Origin: Georhizobium profundi
GTDB taxonomy: Bacteria > Pseudomonadota > Alphaproteobacteria > Rhizobiales > Rhizobiaceae
DNA length: 64,000 nucleotides
Direction of reading: 5' to 3'
Assembly (NCBI RefSeq): GCF_003952725.1
Contig: NZ_CP032509.1
Span: forward strand, 2,690,001 to 2,754,000
Under the pieces are notes generated by a model. That model did not search any database and was not told where the DNA came from. It saw only the letters and a program-made list of their open reading frames with translations. A program made the position numbers and the translations under genes. Shown here piece by piece: positions 27,018 to 39,344 of the stretch. Numbering within the stretch: position 1 is the stretch's first letter; each line of letters begins with the position of its first letter.

Positions 27018-28148
27018 TCAGCGGGGCGCGATATCTCCGCGCGCCCATTCGTCCTGCGTCTCGGCCATGAAGTCCGCGAAACGGCCCTCGGCGATCGCCT
27101 GGCGAATTCCGCGCATCAGGTCCTGGTAATAAGCAAGGTTGTTCCAGGTGAGCAGCATGCCGCCCAGTGCTTCGTTGGCGCGCACGAGATGGTGCAGATA
27201 GGCCCGCGAGTAGTCTCGGCTCGCCGGGCATGCCGACTCCTCGTCCAGCGGCCGCGTGTCTTCCGCATGGCGGGCGTTGCGCAGATTGATCCGGCCCCTT
27301 CTAGTGAACGCCAAGCCATGACGGCCGGCGCGCGTCGGCATCACGCAGTCGAACATGTCGATGCCGCGGGCAACCGACTTTATGATGTCGTCGGGCGTGC
27401 CGACGCCCATGAGATAACGCGGCTTCTCGCTGGGCAACACGGGGCACGTCGTTTCCAGCATGGCCAGCATCACGTCTTGCGGTTCACCCACAGCTAGACC
27501 GCCGACGGCATAACCCTTGAGGTCGAGCGCCTTCAGCGCCTCCGCCGATTTGACGCGCAGATCGGGCTGGTCGCCGCCCTGCACGATGCCGAACATCGCC
27601 TTGCCGGGTTGGTCGCCGAATGCCGTCTTGCAGCGCTCCGCCCAACGCACGGACATGTCCATGGCGCGCTCGACCTCGGAACGCTTGGCAGGAAGAGCCA
27701 CACATTCGTCGAGCTGCATCTGGATATCCGATCCGAGCAGACCCTGGATCTCGATCGATCGCTCCGGGCTCATGTGGTGGCGGCTGCCATCCACATGCGA
27801 TTGGAACGTGACACCCTGTTCATCCAGCTTGCGCAGGCCGGAGAGCGACATCACCTGGAACCCGCCCGAATCCGTCAGGATCGGGTGCGGCCATCGGATC
27901 AGGTCGTGCAGGCCGCCGAGCCGCGCGACGCGCTCGGCCCCCGGCCGCAGCATCAAATGGTAGGTGTTGCCAAGAATAATGTCTGCGCCGAGATCGCGCA
28001 CCTGGTCGAGATACATCGCCTTGACGGTGCCGGCGGTGCCGACAGGCATGAAGGCCGGCGTGCGGACGGTGCCGCGCGGCATCGATATCGCGCCGGTGCG
28101 CGCCGCCCCGTCGGTCGCGGCGATATCGAAGCGGAAGACGTCACTCAT
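27018..28148 (-). CDS. tgt: tRNA-guanine transglycosylase
   Basis: Tgt swaps guanine-34 of GUN anticodons for preQ1 in queuosine formation. The 376-residue protein has the TIM-barrel motifs: catalytic aspartate in [13 protein letters not shown] near residue 89, QLDECVALP near 155, GIVQGG near 215, and the second catalytic aspartate region [13 protein letters not shown] near 267. The zinc site is unusual: the C-x-C-x2-C cluster is reduced to [16 protein letters not shown], with one cysteine retained. The start overlaps the end of queA by eight bases, showing coupling of the two queuosine genes. Confidence 0.94.
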   Translation of the reverse strand: MSDVFRFDIAATDGAARTGAISMPRGTVRTPAFMPVGTAGTVKAMYLDQVRDLGADIILGNTYHLMLRPGAERVARLGGLHDLIRWPHPILTDSGGFQVMSLSGLRKLDEQGVTFQSHVDGSRHHMSPERSIEIQGLLGSDIQMQLDECVALPAKRSEVERAMDMSVRWAERCKTAFGDQPGKAMFGIVQGGDQPDLRVKSAEALKALDLKGYAVGGLAVGEPQDVMLAMLETTCPVLPSEKPRYLMGVGTPDDIIKSVARGIDMFDCVMPTRAGRHGLAFTRRGRINLRNARHAEDTRPLDEESACPASRDYSRAYLHHLVRANEALGGMLLTWNNLAYYQDLMRGIRQAIAEGRFADFMAETQDEWARGDIAPR

Positions 28149-29241
28149 GGTCGGCTTTCTTGAGCAGCGAGGAATCGCCGTAGGAATAGAAGCGGTATTC
28201 GTTGGCGATTGCGTGCGCGTAGGCCGCCCGCATCGTTTCCAGCCCGGCAAAGGCGGAAACCAGCATGAAGAGCGTCGAACGCGGCAGGTGGAAATTCGTC
28301 ATCAGCATGTCGACGGCGCGGAAGCGATAGCCGGGCGTGATGAAGATGTCGGTCGCACCCGACCATGGCTCGATCTTCCCGTCTTCGCTGGCCGCGCTTT
28401 CCAGAAGCCGCAGCGAGGTCGTGCCCACCGAGACGATTCGCCCGCCGCGGGCGCGCACCGCGTTCAGCGCATCGGCGGTCGCCGCAGACACATGGCCGAT
28501 CTCGGCATGCATGCGATGATCTTCCGTCGTGTCGGCCTTTACGGGAAGGAAGGTCCCTGCCCCGACATGTAGGGTCACAAAGTGGCGTTCGACCCCCCGC
28601 TCTTCCAGAGCGCTCAGTAATTCGTCGGTAAAGTGCAGACCAGCGGTCGGCGCGGCGACGGCTCCGTCTTCGCGGGCATAGATCGTCTGATAATCGGCGC
28701 GATCCTGCGCGTCTTCCGGTCGCTTGGAGGCGATATAGGGCGGCAACGGCACGTGTCCGACGGACATGATCGCTTCATCAAGCGCCGGACCGTCGAGATC
28801 GAAAGCGAGCAGGACTTCGCCGCCCTCGCCCTTCTCAATCACCGTCGCATCGAGGCGGCCGACCAGGCAGGTATCGGTGGAGCCACCGAATTCGATGCGG
28901 TCGCCGTGCTTCACGCGCTTTCCGGGCTTCACGAATGCCCACCAGCGGTCTGAAGCCGCGCGCATGTGCAGGGTCGCCGAAACGCCGACGGTGACATCAG
29001 CGCCATCCGGACCCGGACGGCGGCGCAGACCCTCGAATTGCGCGGGGATGACCTTGGTGTCGTTGAAGACGAGCGCATCGCCCGGCTCGAGCAACGCTGG
29101 AAGATCGCTGACGATATGGTCGCTCAGCGGTGTCTGAGCATTCGGATCGACGCCCAGAAGCCTGGCGCTGTCGCGCGGTACGGCCGGGCGAAGGGCGATC
29201 CGCTCATCGGGCAGATCGAAATCGAAGAGATCGACGCGCAT
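28141..29241 (-). CDS. queA: S-adenosylmethionine:tRNA ribosyltransferase-isomerase
   Basis: QueA transfers and rearranges the ribosyl part of S-adenosylmethionine onto preQ1-tRNA to give epoxyqueuosine. The 366-residue length matches the family. Characteristic stretches are [12 protein letters not shown] near residue 6, [13 protein letters not shown] near 56, [10 protein letters not shown] near 190, [13 protein letters not shown] near 219, and [22 protein letters not shown] near 325. It is upstream of and overlaps tgt by eight bases. It begins three bases after the small secreted-protein gene stop, so it belongs to a longer minus-strand transcript that also contains two cyclophilins and coaD. 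Confidence 0.96.
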   Translation of the reverse strand: MRVDLFDFDLPDERIALRPAVPRDSARLLGVDPNAQTPLSDHIVSDLPALLEPGDALVFNDTKVIPAQFEGLRRRPGPDGADVTVGVSATLHMRAASDRWWAFVKPGKRVKHGDRIEFGGSTDTCLVGRLDATVIEKGEGGEVLLAFDLDGPALDEAIMSVGHVPLPPYIASKRPEDAQDRADYQTIYAREDGAVAAPTAGLHFTDELLSALEERGVERHFVTLHVGAGTFLPVKADTTEDHRMHAEIGHVSAATADALNAVRARGGRIVSVGTTSLRLLESAASEDGKIEPWSGATDIFITPGYRFRAVDMLMTNFHLPRSTLFMLVSAFAGLETMRAAYAHAIANEYRFYSYGDSSLLKKADHE

Positions 29242-29244
29242 GGA

Positions 29245-29640
29245 TCAAGGTCCGACGCAGGTCACAGCGTAGGCACCCGTACCGACAAGCTGGAACGTCC
29301 CGGCTGTCACGAAATCGCGTGCCTCTCCAGTCTCTTCGAGGCGCAATCGCGCCGTCACGGCCTCGATATTCGAGTCGGTGAAATCCACCATCAGCCGCCC
29401 GTCAGCGCGGAAGGCCTGACCGACGGCAAAGGCGTCCGCCCCTTCATCGCCGATCGAAATCATCCGGTCGTCGACGGCAATGGAGCCGCCGACCACCTTG
29501 AGGACCGGCAAGGTGCCGATCGAAAGCTCCAGCGCCACGCGGTCGTCCTGATCGACGCAGGTGATCGTGCCGGTCGCGTGGGCGGCCGGCGCCATCGCCG
29601 AGAATGCGAGGACCAGAAGAGCGAAGCGCGGAAGCATCAT
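29245..29640 (-). CDS. Small secreted protein, unknown function
   Basis: The 131-residue product has a signal peptide (residues 1-23, ending AHA) and a mature part of about 108 residues rich in beta strands. Two cysteines, one near the mature N-terminus (ITCVDQDD) and one at the end (AVTCVGP), could form a disulfide linking the termini. No family is recognised. The ATG overlaps the ppiB stop (ATGA) and queA starts three bases after this gene, so it is embedded in the ppi-queA-tgt operon. A periplasmic location is inferred. Confidence 0.75.
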   Translation of the reverse strand: MMLPRFALLVLAFSAMAPAAHATGTITCVDQDDRVALELSIGTLPVLKVVGGSIAVDDRMISIGDEGADAFAVGQAFRADGRLMVDFTDSNIEAVTARLRLEETGEARDFVTAGTFQLVGTGAYAVTCVGP

Positions 29641-30146
29641 GCGTCTGCGGCAACCCGCAGCGAAACGATCTGGTCGGGGTCGCGAACGGGTTCGCCCTTC
29701 TTGATCAGGTCGATGACATCCATACCTTCCAGCACCTGACCCCAGACGGAATACTGCTTGTTGAGCCAAGGAGCGTCGGCCAGGCAGATGAAGAACTGCG
29801 AGTTGGCCGAATTCGGGCTCTGCGAGCGGGCCATCGAGCAGGTGCCGCGCACATGGCTGACGTTGGAGAATTCCGCCTTCAGGTCCGGCTTGTCGGAACC
29901 ACCCATGCCGGCACGGCCCGGGTTGAAGTCCTTGCCGCCGCTCTTTCCGAATTTCACGTCGCCGGTCTGTGCCATGAAGCCATCGATGACGCGGTGGAAG
30001 ACGACGCCGTCATAGGCGGTTTCGCGCGCGAGTTCCTTGATGCGCTTGACATGCTCGGGCGCGAGGTCCGGCATGAGTTCGATGACGACCCTGCCCTTGG
30101 TCGTTTCCATCACGAGTGCGTTTTCCGGATCCTTGATCTCGGCCAT
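29637..30146 (-). CDS. ppiB: Peptidyl-prolyl cis-trans isomerase, cytoplasmic cyclophilin
   Basis: The 169-residue cyclophilin has no signal peptide. Active-site motifs are YDGVVFHRVIDGFMAQTGD (with FHRVI and the catalytic arginine), the GMARS-like CSMARSQSPNSANSQFFI, and the C-terminal YSVWGQVLEGMDVIDLIKKG. It speeds proline isomerisation in protein folding. The ATG follows AGGAGAG. A second cyclophilin with a signal peptide is encoded 32 bases upstream on the same strand, so the pair serves cytoplasm and periplasm. Confidence 0.94.
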   Translation of the reverse strand: MAEIKDPENALVMETTKGRVVIELMPDLAPEHVKRIKELARETAYDGVVFHRVIDGFMAQTGDVKFGKSGGKDFNPGRAGMGGSDKPDLKAEFSNVSHVRGTCSMARSQSPNSANSQFFICLADAPWLNKQYSVWGQVLEGMDVIDLIKKGEPVRDPDQIVSLRVAADA

Positions 30147-30178
30147 GGGTCTCTCCTGTTTTTGATTTATAGCGTTGA

Positions 30179-30739
30179 TTATTCGACGCGCACGCTGATC
30201 ATGCGGTCCGGGCTGTCGACGGAGCCGTTGGCCGCCTGATCGCCCTTCTTGATCGCGTCCACATATTCCATACCTTCCGTCACGCGGCCGACGACCGTGT
30301 ACTGGCCGTTCAGGAACGACCCCTCGTCGAACATGATGAAGAACTGGGAATTTGCGGAATTCGGATCCTGCGAGCGCGCCATGCCGACAACCCCACGCTC
30401 GAAAGGCACATCGGAAAATTCAGCGGGAAGGTCCGGCAGGTCGGAGCCGCCGGTGCCGGCACGAGGTGCCATGTATCCATCGGTCAGGTCACCGAACTCC
30501 ACATCGCCGGTCTGGGCCATGAAGCCGTCGATCACACGGTGAAACGCAACATTGTCGTACTCGCCGGCGGCGGCGAGCTCTCGAATGCGCTGGGTATGCT
30601 GGGGCGCCACATCGTCGAGCAGGTCAACGCGCACGACGCCATCCTTCAGTTCGATGACGAGGTCGCCACCCGCCTCTTGTGCCATGGCCGAGAGGCCTCC
30701 CAACATGAGTGCGGTTGTCGCGGCCAGCACGAATTTCAT
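30179..30739 (-). CDS. Peptidyl-prolyl cis-trans isomerase, periplasmic cyclophilin
   Basis: The 186-residue product carries a Sec signal peptide (residues 1-20, ending AMA) and a cyclophilin domain with YDNVAFHRVIDGFMAQTGD, VGMARSQDPNSANSQFFIMF and YTVVGRVTEGMEYVDAIKKG. It should act on proline bonds in periplasmic proteins, like PpiA. The two cyclophilin genes are adjacent and similar through the whole domain, consistent with an old tandem duplication followed by acquisition or loss of the export signal. I chose the ATG that gives MKFVLAATTALML; upstream in-frame codons do not extend a plausible signal peptide. Confidence 0.92.
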   Translation of the reverse strand: MKFVLAATTALMLGGLSAMAQEAGGDLVIELKDGVVRVDLLDDVAPQHTQRIRELAAAGEYDNVAFHRVIDGFMAQTGDVEFGDLTDGYMAPRAGTGGSDLPDLPAEFSDVPFERGVVGMARSQDPNSANSQFFIMFDEGSFLNGQYTVVGRVTEGMEYVDAIKKGDQAANGSVDSPDRMISVRVE

Positions 30740-30758
30740 CAGGCAATCTCCAATCGGG

Positions 30759-31265
30759 TCAATCTTGATCTTTAGCCGGGAAACGCGCCGCCAAAGCCGA
30801 TCGGACCGAACCCGGAACGAAGGCACTGACATCGCCACCCATCGAAGCGATCTGGCGCACCAATGTGGCCGTAATCGGCCGGGAAGAAGCGCCGGCCGGC
30901 AGAAACACAGTCTGGATATCGGGCGCCATCTGGCGATTCATACCTGCCATCTGCATCTCGTAATCGAGGTCAGTCCCGTCGCGCAGACCGCGGATCAGGA
31001 TCGATGCGCCGTTATCGCGCGCAGCATCCACAACGAGATTTCCAAAATCGACGACCGTGACACGGGACAGAGCGTCCGGCAGGACTTCCTTCAGGGAAGC
31101 GCGAATGAGATCGGCGCGTTCTTCGAAACTGAAGAGCGGCTGCTTGCCCGGGTGGATACCGATTCCGACGACCAGCTTTTCGCCGAGTGCCAAAGCCTGC
31201 AGCAGCACATCGAGATGGCCGTTGGTCATTGGGTCGAAGGACCCGGGATAGAAGGCAGTGGTCAT
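30759..31265 (-). CDS. coaD: Phosphopantetheine adenylyltransferase
   Basis: CoaD performs the penultimate step of coenzyme A synthesis, joining 4'-phosphopantetheine and ATP to dephospho-CoA. The 168-residue length is exact for the family. The nucleotidyltransferase motifs are [22 protein letters not shown] (with the TxGH-type NGHLD) near residue 4 and the C-terminal [25 protein letters not shown] (ISSTLVR-like) near 125. ATP phosphate contacts in [14 protein letters not shown] are present near 88. It is first in the minus-strand group coaD-cyclophilin-ppiB-queA-tgt. Confidence 0.96.
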   Translation of the reverse strand: MTTAFYPGSFDPMTNGHLDVLLQALALGEKLVVGIGIHPGKQPLFSFEERADLIRASLKEVLPDALSRVTVVDFGNLVVDAARDNGASILIRGLRDGTDLDYEMQMAGMNRQMAPDIQTVFLPAGASSRPITATLVRQIASMGGDVSAFVPGSVRSALAARFPAKDQD

Positions 31266-31467
31266 TGCTGGTTCCCTGGCATGGGCTGCCTTGTGTCACG
31301 CCATCGGCCATCGCGCAAGCAACGGAGCCATGACCGTCAGCAGTCGATGAACGCGAAATGAATGGCCTGTTCAAGTCCGGCTCAGCGATACACTGATTAA
31401 AATCCAAGTATCGAATGAAACCTTTTTCGGACGCCTGCGTTCATTGGGCATAACGGAGACTGGAACA

Positions 31468-31593
31468 ATGCCTCTTCTGATCCTCGCTATCGTCATGTTC
31501 ATCGCTATGACAGTTGCCACTGCGGTGGCGCTCAGCAGCGAAAACCGGCAGTCCAAGTCAGTGCGTAACCCGGTTCGTCACCAATACTATTGA
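31468..31593 (+). CDS. Possible 41-residue single-span membrane protein
   Basis: An ATG ten bases after CGGAGA opens a 41-codon frame. Its product has a hydrophobic stretch (residues 2-22, LLILAIVMFIAMTVATAVAL) followed by a basic polar tail ending RHQYY. This is the pattern of a small single-pass membrane protein with its C-terminus in the cytoplasm. It is followed 23 bases later by a second frame of the same design and then by a terminator. There is no family evidence, and the reality of the gene is uncertain. Confidence 0.4.
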   Translation: MPLLILAIVMFIAMTVATAVALSSENRQSKSVRNPVRHQYY

Positions 31594-31616
31594 GCTCAAG
31601 CTTAAAAGAGCACGCC

Positions 31617-31751
31617 ATGCTGACGACCCTGACCATCTTTGCCGCTTTTATTGCGTGCGTATTGATTACAGATGTGGCGGCCATGCTGTCGCAGATGAGA
31701 CGAGAAGCAAAACAAGCAAGAGCAAGAGCGCGGACCACGCGCCGTTTTTAG
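31617..31751 (+). CDS. Possible 44-residue single-span membrane protein
   Basis: The frame begins at an ATG preceded by AAAAGAG and encodes 44 residues: a hydrophobic N-terminal segment (residues 3-22, TTLTIFAAFIACVLITDVAA) and a strongly basic tail with the alternating A-R pattern REAKQARARARTTRRF. It mirrors the preceding frame in layout, and both would share one transcript ending at the hairpin at 31828. Coding is supported only by the ribosome-binding site, topology and position; I recognise no family. Confidence 0.4.
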   Translation: MLTTLTIFAAFIACVLITDVAAMLSQMRREAKQARARARTTRRF

Positions 31752-31827
31752 ACTTTGCCCTAGGGCGAAACGACTGACTGACCTCCAGTCCGAAGTTTGG
31801 GTTTCCCTGCCCCAACCAGGACACATC

Positions 31828-31863
31828 AAAAACCGGTCGCGTTCCCTCCGCGACCGGTTTTTT
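31828..31863. terminator. Bidirectional terminator downstream of gyrA
   Basis: AAAAACCGGTCGCG, a 7-base loop, then CGCGACCGGTTTTTT make a stable hairpin with an A-run on one side and a T-run on the other. It can end gyrA transcription from the right and any plus-strand transcript through the two small frames from the left. Confidence 0.9.
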
Positions 31864-31888
31864 GTATTCCGATGACGGATACAGCAGC

Positions 31889-34720
<2,832 letters not shown>

Positions 34721-34759
34721 AATGGATCACGTTCTCTAAGGTCAGATTCGGCTTGCCGT

Positions 34760-34788
34760 TTATAGCGAAACGGTGCGGTCAAAGCCAA
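34760..34788 (-). promoter_or_regulatory. Possible sigma-70 promoter of gyrA
   Basis: On the minus strand TTGGCT, 17 bases, CTATAA lie about 40-68 bases before the gyrA start. The -10 element is close to the rhizobial CTATAT; the -35 keeps TTG only. Assigned by eye. Confidence 0.4.
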
Positions 34789-34842
34789 TTTCGAGGGCTC
34801 TCGAACGGTGCTTTTCCCGGCCTTTATGTAGGAATTGCGCAT

Positions 34843-36057
34843 TCAATGCGCAATTGCGGGCAGATCGCCGTTCACGTTTGGACGATCGATGAAACGGAGC
34901 ACGATTTCGGCGGCGTGCTCGCCCGGTGTCCGGGTCACCGACATGGCCTTGCGAACGGTATCGAAGCCTTCCAGCATGGCCTTGCGCTCGATCGTGTGAT
35001 CCATCAGACGCAAGGTCTCGCGTGCCAGCCGGTTGCCACGGGCCTGATCGTTGAAGAACTCGCGTATGACGGGATAATCGGCGATCAGGTTCGGCAGCGC
35101 GGCGCTCCAGCCGGTGATCTTCGAGATCAGCAATTTCGCCAGAGGGTCGAGCTTATAGGCCGAGACGCAAGGAACGCCGGCCAGTGCCAGTTCCAAAAGC
35201 ACGGTGCCGGAGGCGGCAAGCGCGGCGTCGGATTGCGCGAAAGCGCCCCATTTCGCGCCCTCACCCACGACAACCTCAACCTTGACTGGCCAGGTCGCGA
35301 CCTGCTCGGCAACAAATGCTTGGTGGCGCGCAATCGTCGGAAGGACGAACCGCACGCCCGGACGCAAAGCCGAGAGCTCGGCTGCGGCCTCGGCGAAGAC
35401 GGGTAGCAGGCGTGTGAGTTCCGATTTGCGCGAACCGGGAAGCAGCATGCAGAGACCGGTCAGCTGCTGTTTGCGCCGGCGGTCCAGCTGCTCGGCCCGC
35501 GCGGACAGCAGTCCCATGTCGAACACCAATCGGTGGCCGACATAGGTGGTTGGTGGGCCACCAAGAGCCGCGACAACTTGGGGCTCGAAAGGAAAAACCG
35601 ACAGCACGTGGTCGACATAGCCGCGCATCGCAGGCGCGCGCTCCGGCTTCCACGCCCAGACGGTCGGGCACACATAGTCGATGACCGGCAGATCGGGAAG
35701 CCGCGCCTTCACGCGACGGGCGACGCGGTGCGTGAAATCCGGGCTATCGATGATGATCAGGACGTCGGGCTTGGCCTCGACGATCGCATCGGCTGCCTGA
35801 CGGATGCGCCACAAGAGCTTGGGGAGCTTCGCGACGACGGCGCTCACCCCGACGATGGAGAGCTCCGAGTAGTCGAAGAGCGAGACCAGACCCTCGCCCT
35901 GCATTTCCTCGCCGCCAATGCCGACGAGGTCGATCGAACGGTCGCCCGCCTGCATCTTCATGGCGGCGATCAAATCCGCCCCCAAGCGATCGCCAGATGG
36001 TTCGCCGGCGATAATCGCGACTTTGACGCGGCGCGATGTCATGGCCCGGTCGATCAT
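34843..36057 (-). CDS. lpxB: Lipid-A-disaccharide synthase
   Basis: LpxB joins UDP-2,3-diacylglucosamine and lipid X to the lipid A disaccharide at the inner membrane. The 404-residue glycosyltransferase (GT19) opens with VAIIAGEPSGDRLGADLI and has VCPTVWAWKPERAPAM near residue 140, LLPGSRKSELTRLLPVFAEAA near 198, and SGTVLLELALAGVPCVSAYK near 285. It is the last gene of the minus-strand lpx group; its ATG at 36057 shares a base with the lpxI stop (TGATG) and follows GGGAGGA. A second ATG at 36039 is an alternative. Confidence 0.95.
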   Translation of the reverse strand: MIDRAMTSRRVKVAIIAGEPSGDRLGADLIAAMKMQAGDRSIDLVGIGGEEMQGEGLVSLFDYSELSIVGVSAVVAKLPKLLWRIRQAADAIVEAKPDVLIIIDSPDFTHRVARRVKARLPDLPVIDYVCPTVWAWKPERAPAMRGYVDHVLSVFPFEPQVVAALGGPPTTYVGHRLVFDMGLLSARAEQLDRRRKQQLTGLCMLLPGSRKSELTRLLPVFAEAAAELSALRPGVRFVLPTIARHQAFVAEQVATWPVKVEVVVGEGAKWGAFAQSDAALAASGTVLLELALAGVPCVSAYKLDPLAKLLISKITGWSAALPNLIADYPVIREFFNDQARGNRLARETLRLMDHTIERKAMLEGFDTVRKAMSVTRTPGEHAAEIVLRFIDRPNVNGDLPAIAH

Positions 36058-36923
36058 CAATCCTCCCGCGTCACGCCGGCGATGAATATGCCTGCTTCAT
36101 TGGCAGCCGAGATTGCGGCTTCGCGTTCCAGCAGCAAGGATCGTCCGGCTTCGACGGCAACGCCGGCAAGGCCAGCCTCGATCAGACCCCTCACCGTGCC
36201 GGCACCGATCGTCGGCAGGTCTGCGCGTTCATCTTGACCGGGCTTGCAGAATTTGACCAGTACGCCTTTGCGCGAGGTGGAAAGCCGGCCGCGGCGGCGC
36301 AGATCGGCGACACGTGCGAGCATTTCGTCGGTGCCCTCGACGCCCTCTAGCGCAATGACCCGGCCGCCGATTGCAACAGCAGCCTGACCGACATCGAGCA
36401 GGCCGAGGGCCAAAGCGGCTTCTCTGCCGGCGACGATGTCACGTTTGCTGGCGGCATCAGGCTCGATCGAGGTCAGAGTACCAAGAGTTGCGACCAGATC
36501 GGGTGCCACTTCATGGGCGCCGATGACACGGGCACCAGCACCTTCGATCAAGGCGATGACCATGCGCAGGACCTGGTCGTCTCCGCCGCGCAACAATGTT
36601 CGGACGACACCCGGCATGCGTGCGAGCGTCTTCCAGGTCGGACGGATCTCGCGCCATTCTGGGCGCCGCTTGACGCTTCCCGACAGGATCAGGCGGTCGA
36701 TGCCGTTGACCCTGACGATACGCTCCACGGCGGCAAAATCGCCTGTGCCGATGCGTTCGTGCTGAAAGCTGGTCCAGTCACCATCGGCCTCTGCGCTCAA
36801 GGCAATGATGAAGGGATCTTCGCCTGCGGATCGGATGGCACGGGCGACATGGGTCGGCAGATTGCCGGCACCGGCCAGGATCGCGACGCGGCCCCTGCCC
36901 GGTTCTCGGCTGAACGCAGCCAT
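36057..36923 (-). CDS. lpxI: UDP-2,3-diacylglucosamine pyrophosphohydrolase LpxI
   Basis: LpxI replaces LpxH in many alphaproteobacteria and cleaves UDP-2,3-diacylglucosamine to lipid X and UMP. The 288-residue product has the N-terminal domain (VAILAGAGNLPTHVARAIRSAG, with LILSGSVKRRPEW near 90) and the C-terminal catalytic domain with KFCKPGQDERADLPTIGAGTV near 225 and an ending in EAGIFIAGVTRED. Its place between lpxA and lpxB fits its step in the pathway. The ATG lies seven bases after the lpxA stop; no strong ribosome-binding site is visible, so coupling is likely. Confidence 0.93.
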   Translation of the reverse strand: MAAFSREPGRGRVAILAGAGNLPTHVARAIRSAGEDPFIIALSAEADGDWTSFQHERIGTGDFAAVERIVRVNGIDRLILSGSVKRRPEWREIRPTWKTLARMPGVVRTLLRGGDDQVLRMVIALIEGAGARVIGAHEVAPDLVATLGTLTSIEPDAASKRDIVAGREAALALGLLDVGQAAVAIGGRVIALEGVEGTDEMLARVADLRRRGRLSTSRKGVLVKFCKPGQDERADLPTIGAGTVRGLIEAGLAGVAVEAGRSLLLEREAAISAANEAGIFIAGVTRED

Positions 36924-36930
36924 GGGAGGC

Positions 36931-37740
36931 TTACCGATGAGCCCGGGCCGGCGACGACAGCGCGCGTTCGCTCTCGGCCTCGATGAAATCGATGATTTGC
37001 CCGACGGTCTCGTTGCTCGAATAGAGCGCACGTGCTTCCGCTGCGTTCTGGCGCACGGAGCCCGGACCCTGGAAGATGTGACGGAAAGCGCGACGCACTT
37101 CGTGGATGCTGGCCTTGTCCATACCGGCGCGCTGCATACCGATGATATTGAGGCCGCCGAGCACGCCCGGATTGCCGTTGAGCATGCCGTAGGGGATGAC
37201 GTCGAAATTGACGGCCGACAGACCGCCGATGAAGGCGCGATGGCCGATACGGGCAAACTGGTGGACGGCAGCGCCGCCGCCGATGATGACCCGGTCGCCG
37301 ACCGTCACGTGACCGGCCAACATGACGTTGTTGGAGAGAACGACGTTATCGCCGACATGGCAGTCATGGGCGACGTGGCTATAAGCGAGGAACAGGCAGT
37401 TCTTGCCGACCGAAGTCAGCCCACCGGCGTTCGGCATGCCCGGATGCATGGTGACGCCTTCGCGCATCGTGCAGCCTTCGCCGATTTCGAGACGCGTCTG
37501 CTCGCCCTTATAGGCCAGGTTTTGCGGTTCGAACCCCAGCATGGCGCCGGGAAATACGCGGCAGCCTTTGCCGAGAACAGTGAAGCCGGTAATCGCGACA
37601 TGACTAAGGATCTGGCAATCATCGCCCAGCACGACATTCGGGCCGATATGGCAGAAAGGGCCAATCGAAACATTCTCGCCAATGACTGCACCTTCCTCGA
37701 TGACCGAGGAAGGGTGAACCCGCGCTGAGGCAGAGGTCAT
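36931..37740 (-). CDS. lpxA: UDP-N-acetylglucosamine acyltransferase
   Basis: LpxA adds the first acyl chain in lipid A synthesis from hydroxyacyl-ACP. The 269-residue protein is a left-handed beta-helix built of hexapeptide repeats (for example [30 protein letters not shown]), with the catalytic histidine in [15 protein letters not shown] near residue 125 and a C-terminal helical domain (residues 190 on). The ATG overlaps the fabZ stop (ATGA), and fabZ and lpxI flank it, the usual order lpxD-fabZ-lpxA-lpxI-lpxB. Confidence 0.96.
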   Translation of the reverse strand: MTSASARVHPSSVIEEGAVIGENVSIGPFCHIGPNVVLGDDCQILSHVAITGFTVLGKGCRVFPGAMLGFEPQNLAYKGEQTRLEIGEGCTMREGVTMHPGMPNAGGLTSVGKNCLFLAYSHVAHDCHVGDNVVLSNNVMLAGHVTVGDRVIIGGGAAVHQFARIGHRAFIGGLSAVNFDVIPYGMLNGNPGVLGGLNIIGMQRAGMDKASIHEVRRAFRHIFQGPGSVRQNAAEARALYSSNETVGQIIDFIEAESERALSSPARAHR

Positions 37741-38213
37741 TCGTTCTCGCTTTCCTGCTGCGCAAGCATGGCACCGATATCGGCTTCGGCCACCTTGATG
37801 CCGCCGACGAGCGCTTCGCAGTGGAACTTCCAGACATTGCCGCGCTGTTTGATCTTGGCGACGTGATACTCCACCCGGTCGCCAGGAACAACCGGCTTGC
37901 GGAAGCGGGCATTGTCGATGGTCATGAAGTAGACGAGCGTCGAGCTTTTCGCCTGATGGCGTGCGCAAATCGCGCCGGCAGTCTGCGCCATGCCTTCGAC
38001 GATGAGAACGCCAGGCATGATGGGATTTTCAGGAAAATGCCCGGTGAAATGAGGCTCGTTGGCCGTCACGTTCTTGATGCCGATCGCCCGTTCATCCCGC
38101 ACGATGCCGATGATCCGGTCGATCAGCAGAAATGGATAGCGATGGGGCAGCAGACGCATGATGGCCCGCACATCCAGCTCATCCATGGTCTCGGTGCCGG
38201 TCATGTCATTCAT
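37737..38213 (-). CDS. fabZ: 3-hydroxyacyl-ACP dehydratase
   Basis: FabZ dehydrates 3-hydroxyacyl-ACP in fatty acid synthesis and competes with LpxA and LpxD for that substrate, which explains its place among them. The hot-dog domain has the helix motif [19 protein letters not shown] with catalytic histidine and glutamate (near residues 56-75) and [18 protein letters not shown] at the start. Several starts are possible: a TTG at 38222, the ATG chosen at 38213, or an ATG at 38204; the first two overlap lpxD. The mature domain begins after about residue 12 in all cases. Confidence 0.94.
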   Translation of the reverse strand: MNDMTGTETMDELDVRAIMRLLPHRYPFLLIDRIIGIVRDERAIGIKNVTANEPHFTGHFPENPIMPGVLIVEGMAQTAGAICARHQAKSSTLVYFMTIDNARFRKPVVPGDRVEYHVAKIKQRGNVWKFHCEALVGGIKVAEADIGAMLAQQESENE

Positions 38214-39273
38214 CCGGCTCAACTCCTACGTTCTTCGAGCTTCTGTTAAATGCGCGGGCGCGGATTTCGGCCATGTCGCGCAGAAAGGCACGCATGGGTC
38301 GAGCCGGAATGCCGCCCCAGCGGGCCGCGCCGGGCACATCGGCGGCAACGGCGCTCATACCGGCAATCTGCGCGCCTGCGCCGATCTGAAGGTGTCCCGC
38401 GATGGTGGTGCCGCCGCCGATCATGACCTGATCGCCGATCGTCACGCTGCCGGCGATCGCAACCTGACCTACGATCACGCAGTGGCGACCAACGCGGACA
38501 TTGTGACCAACTTGGACGAGATTATCGATCTTCGTGCCCTCGCCGATCACCGTGTCGTCCATGGCGCCGCGGTCGACGGCCGTGTTCGCGCCGATCTCGA
38601 CGCGATCCTGGATGATGACGCGGCCGAGCTGCGGGATCTTGAGCATGCCGGCAGGCGACGGCGCATAGCCGAAACCGTCCTGCCCGATCCGTGCGCCCGG
38701 ATGGATGATCACATCATTGCCGATGAGCGAGCATTGCACGGTGCTGTTGGGGCCGATGGAGCAGTTGCGACCGATCTTGCAGCCGGGTCCAATCACGGCA
38801 GCAGCGCCGATGATGGTGCCGGCGCCAATCTCAGCCCCATCGCCGACGACGGCGCTGACATCCACGACCACGCCTGGCTCAAGCTGTGCACCCGGATGCA
38901 CAAAGGCTTTAGGCGAAATGCCGCTTTCGTTCGTCAGCGTCAGCGGACGCATGGATGAGGGGTAAAGCAGCGCTGCAGCGCGCGCAAAGGCTGACTGGGG
39001 TGCCGGCGCAAGCAGCGCGGCGACGTTATCCGGAACGGAGGGCGCCATGTCCTTGTGGCAGACGATGGCTCCGGCCTTCAGCCCGACCAGCATCTCGGCA
39101 TGACGCCGCGACGTGATGAACGTTAGGTCCTGGACGGCCGCGCGAGAAAGAGGTGCGACCGACGTGATCAGACGGTCCGAGAGACGCGGATCGTGCAATT
39201 CTGCGCCGATCTCCGCCGCGAGCTGCCCAAGCGGGATGCCGGTGTGCGGCGGGAAGAAAATTGGACGATCCAT
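38206..39273 (-). CDS. lpxD: UDP-3-O-(3-hydroxyacyl)glucosamine N-acyltransferase
   Basis: LpxD adds the N-linked hydroxyacyl chain to form UDP-2,3-diacylglucosamine. The 355-residue protein has an N-terminal uridine-binding domain (with [13 protein letters not shown] near residue 54), a central hexapeptide beta-helix ([29 protein letters not shown]), the catalytic histidine near [18 protein letters not shown], and a C-terminal helix ending NVGVEPDE. It follows bamA after a 71-base gap containing a hairpin, and its end overlaps fabZ. Confidence 0.96.
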   Translation of the reverse strand: MDRPIFFPPHTGIPLGQLAAEIGAELHDPRLSDRLITSVAPLSRAAVQDLTFITSRRHAEMLVGLKAGAIVCHKDMAPSVPDNVAALLAPAPQSAFARAAALLYPSSMRPLTLTNESGISPKAFVHPGAQLEPGVVVDVSAVVGDGAEIGAGTIIGAAAVIGPGCKIGRNCSIGPNSTVQCSLIGNDVIIHPGARIGQDGFGYAPSPAGMLKIPQLGRVIIQDRVEIGANTAVDRGAMDDTVIGEGTKIDNLVQVGHNVRVGRHCVIVGQVAIAGSVTIGDQVMIGGGTTIAGHLQIGAGAQIAGMSAVAADVPGAARWGGIPARPMRAFLRDMAEIRARAFNRSSKNVGVEPDE

Positions 39274-39294
39274 CGGCAGCTTACAGAATGAATG

Positions 39295-39315
39295 AGCCGG
39301 GCATCATGCCCGGCT
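39295..39315. other. Hairpin between bamA and lpxD
   Basis: AGCCGGGC, loop ATCAT, GCCCGGCT pair perfectly 29-50 bases after the bamA stop. No T-run follows on the minus strand, so it is more likely an attenuator or mRNA-stability element than a full terminator. Confidence 0.5.
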
Positions 39316-39344
39316 TAGGATTGCGTGCTCGCGTCGAGAAGCGG

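Noticed and set aside
34721..34842. tRNA or small RNA gene between gyrA and lpxB
   Set aside because: I found no cloverleaf, no TTCGA arm with a matching acceptor stem, and no terminator; only a promoter-like pair for gyrA.
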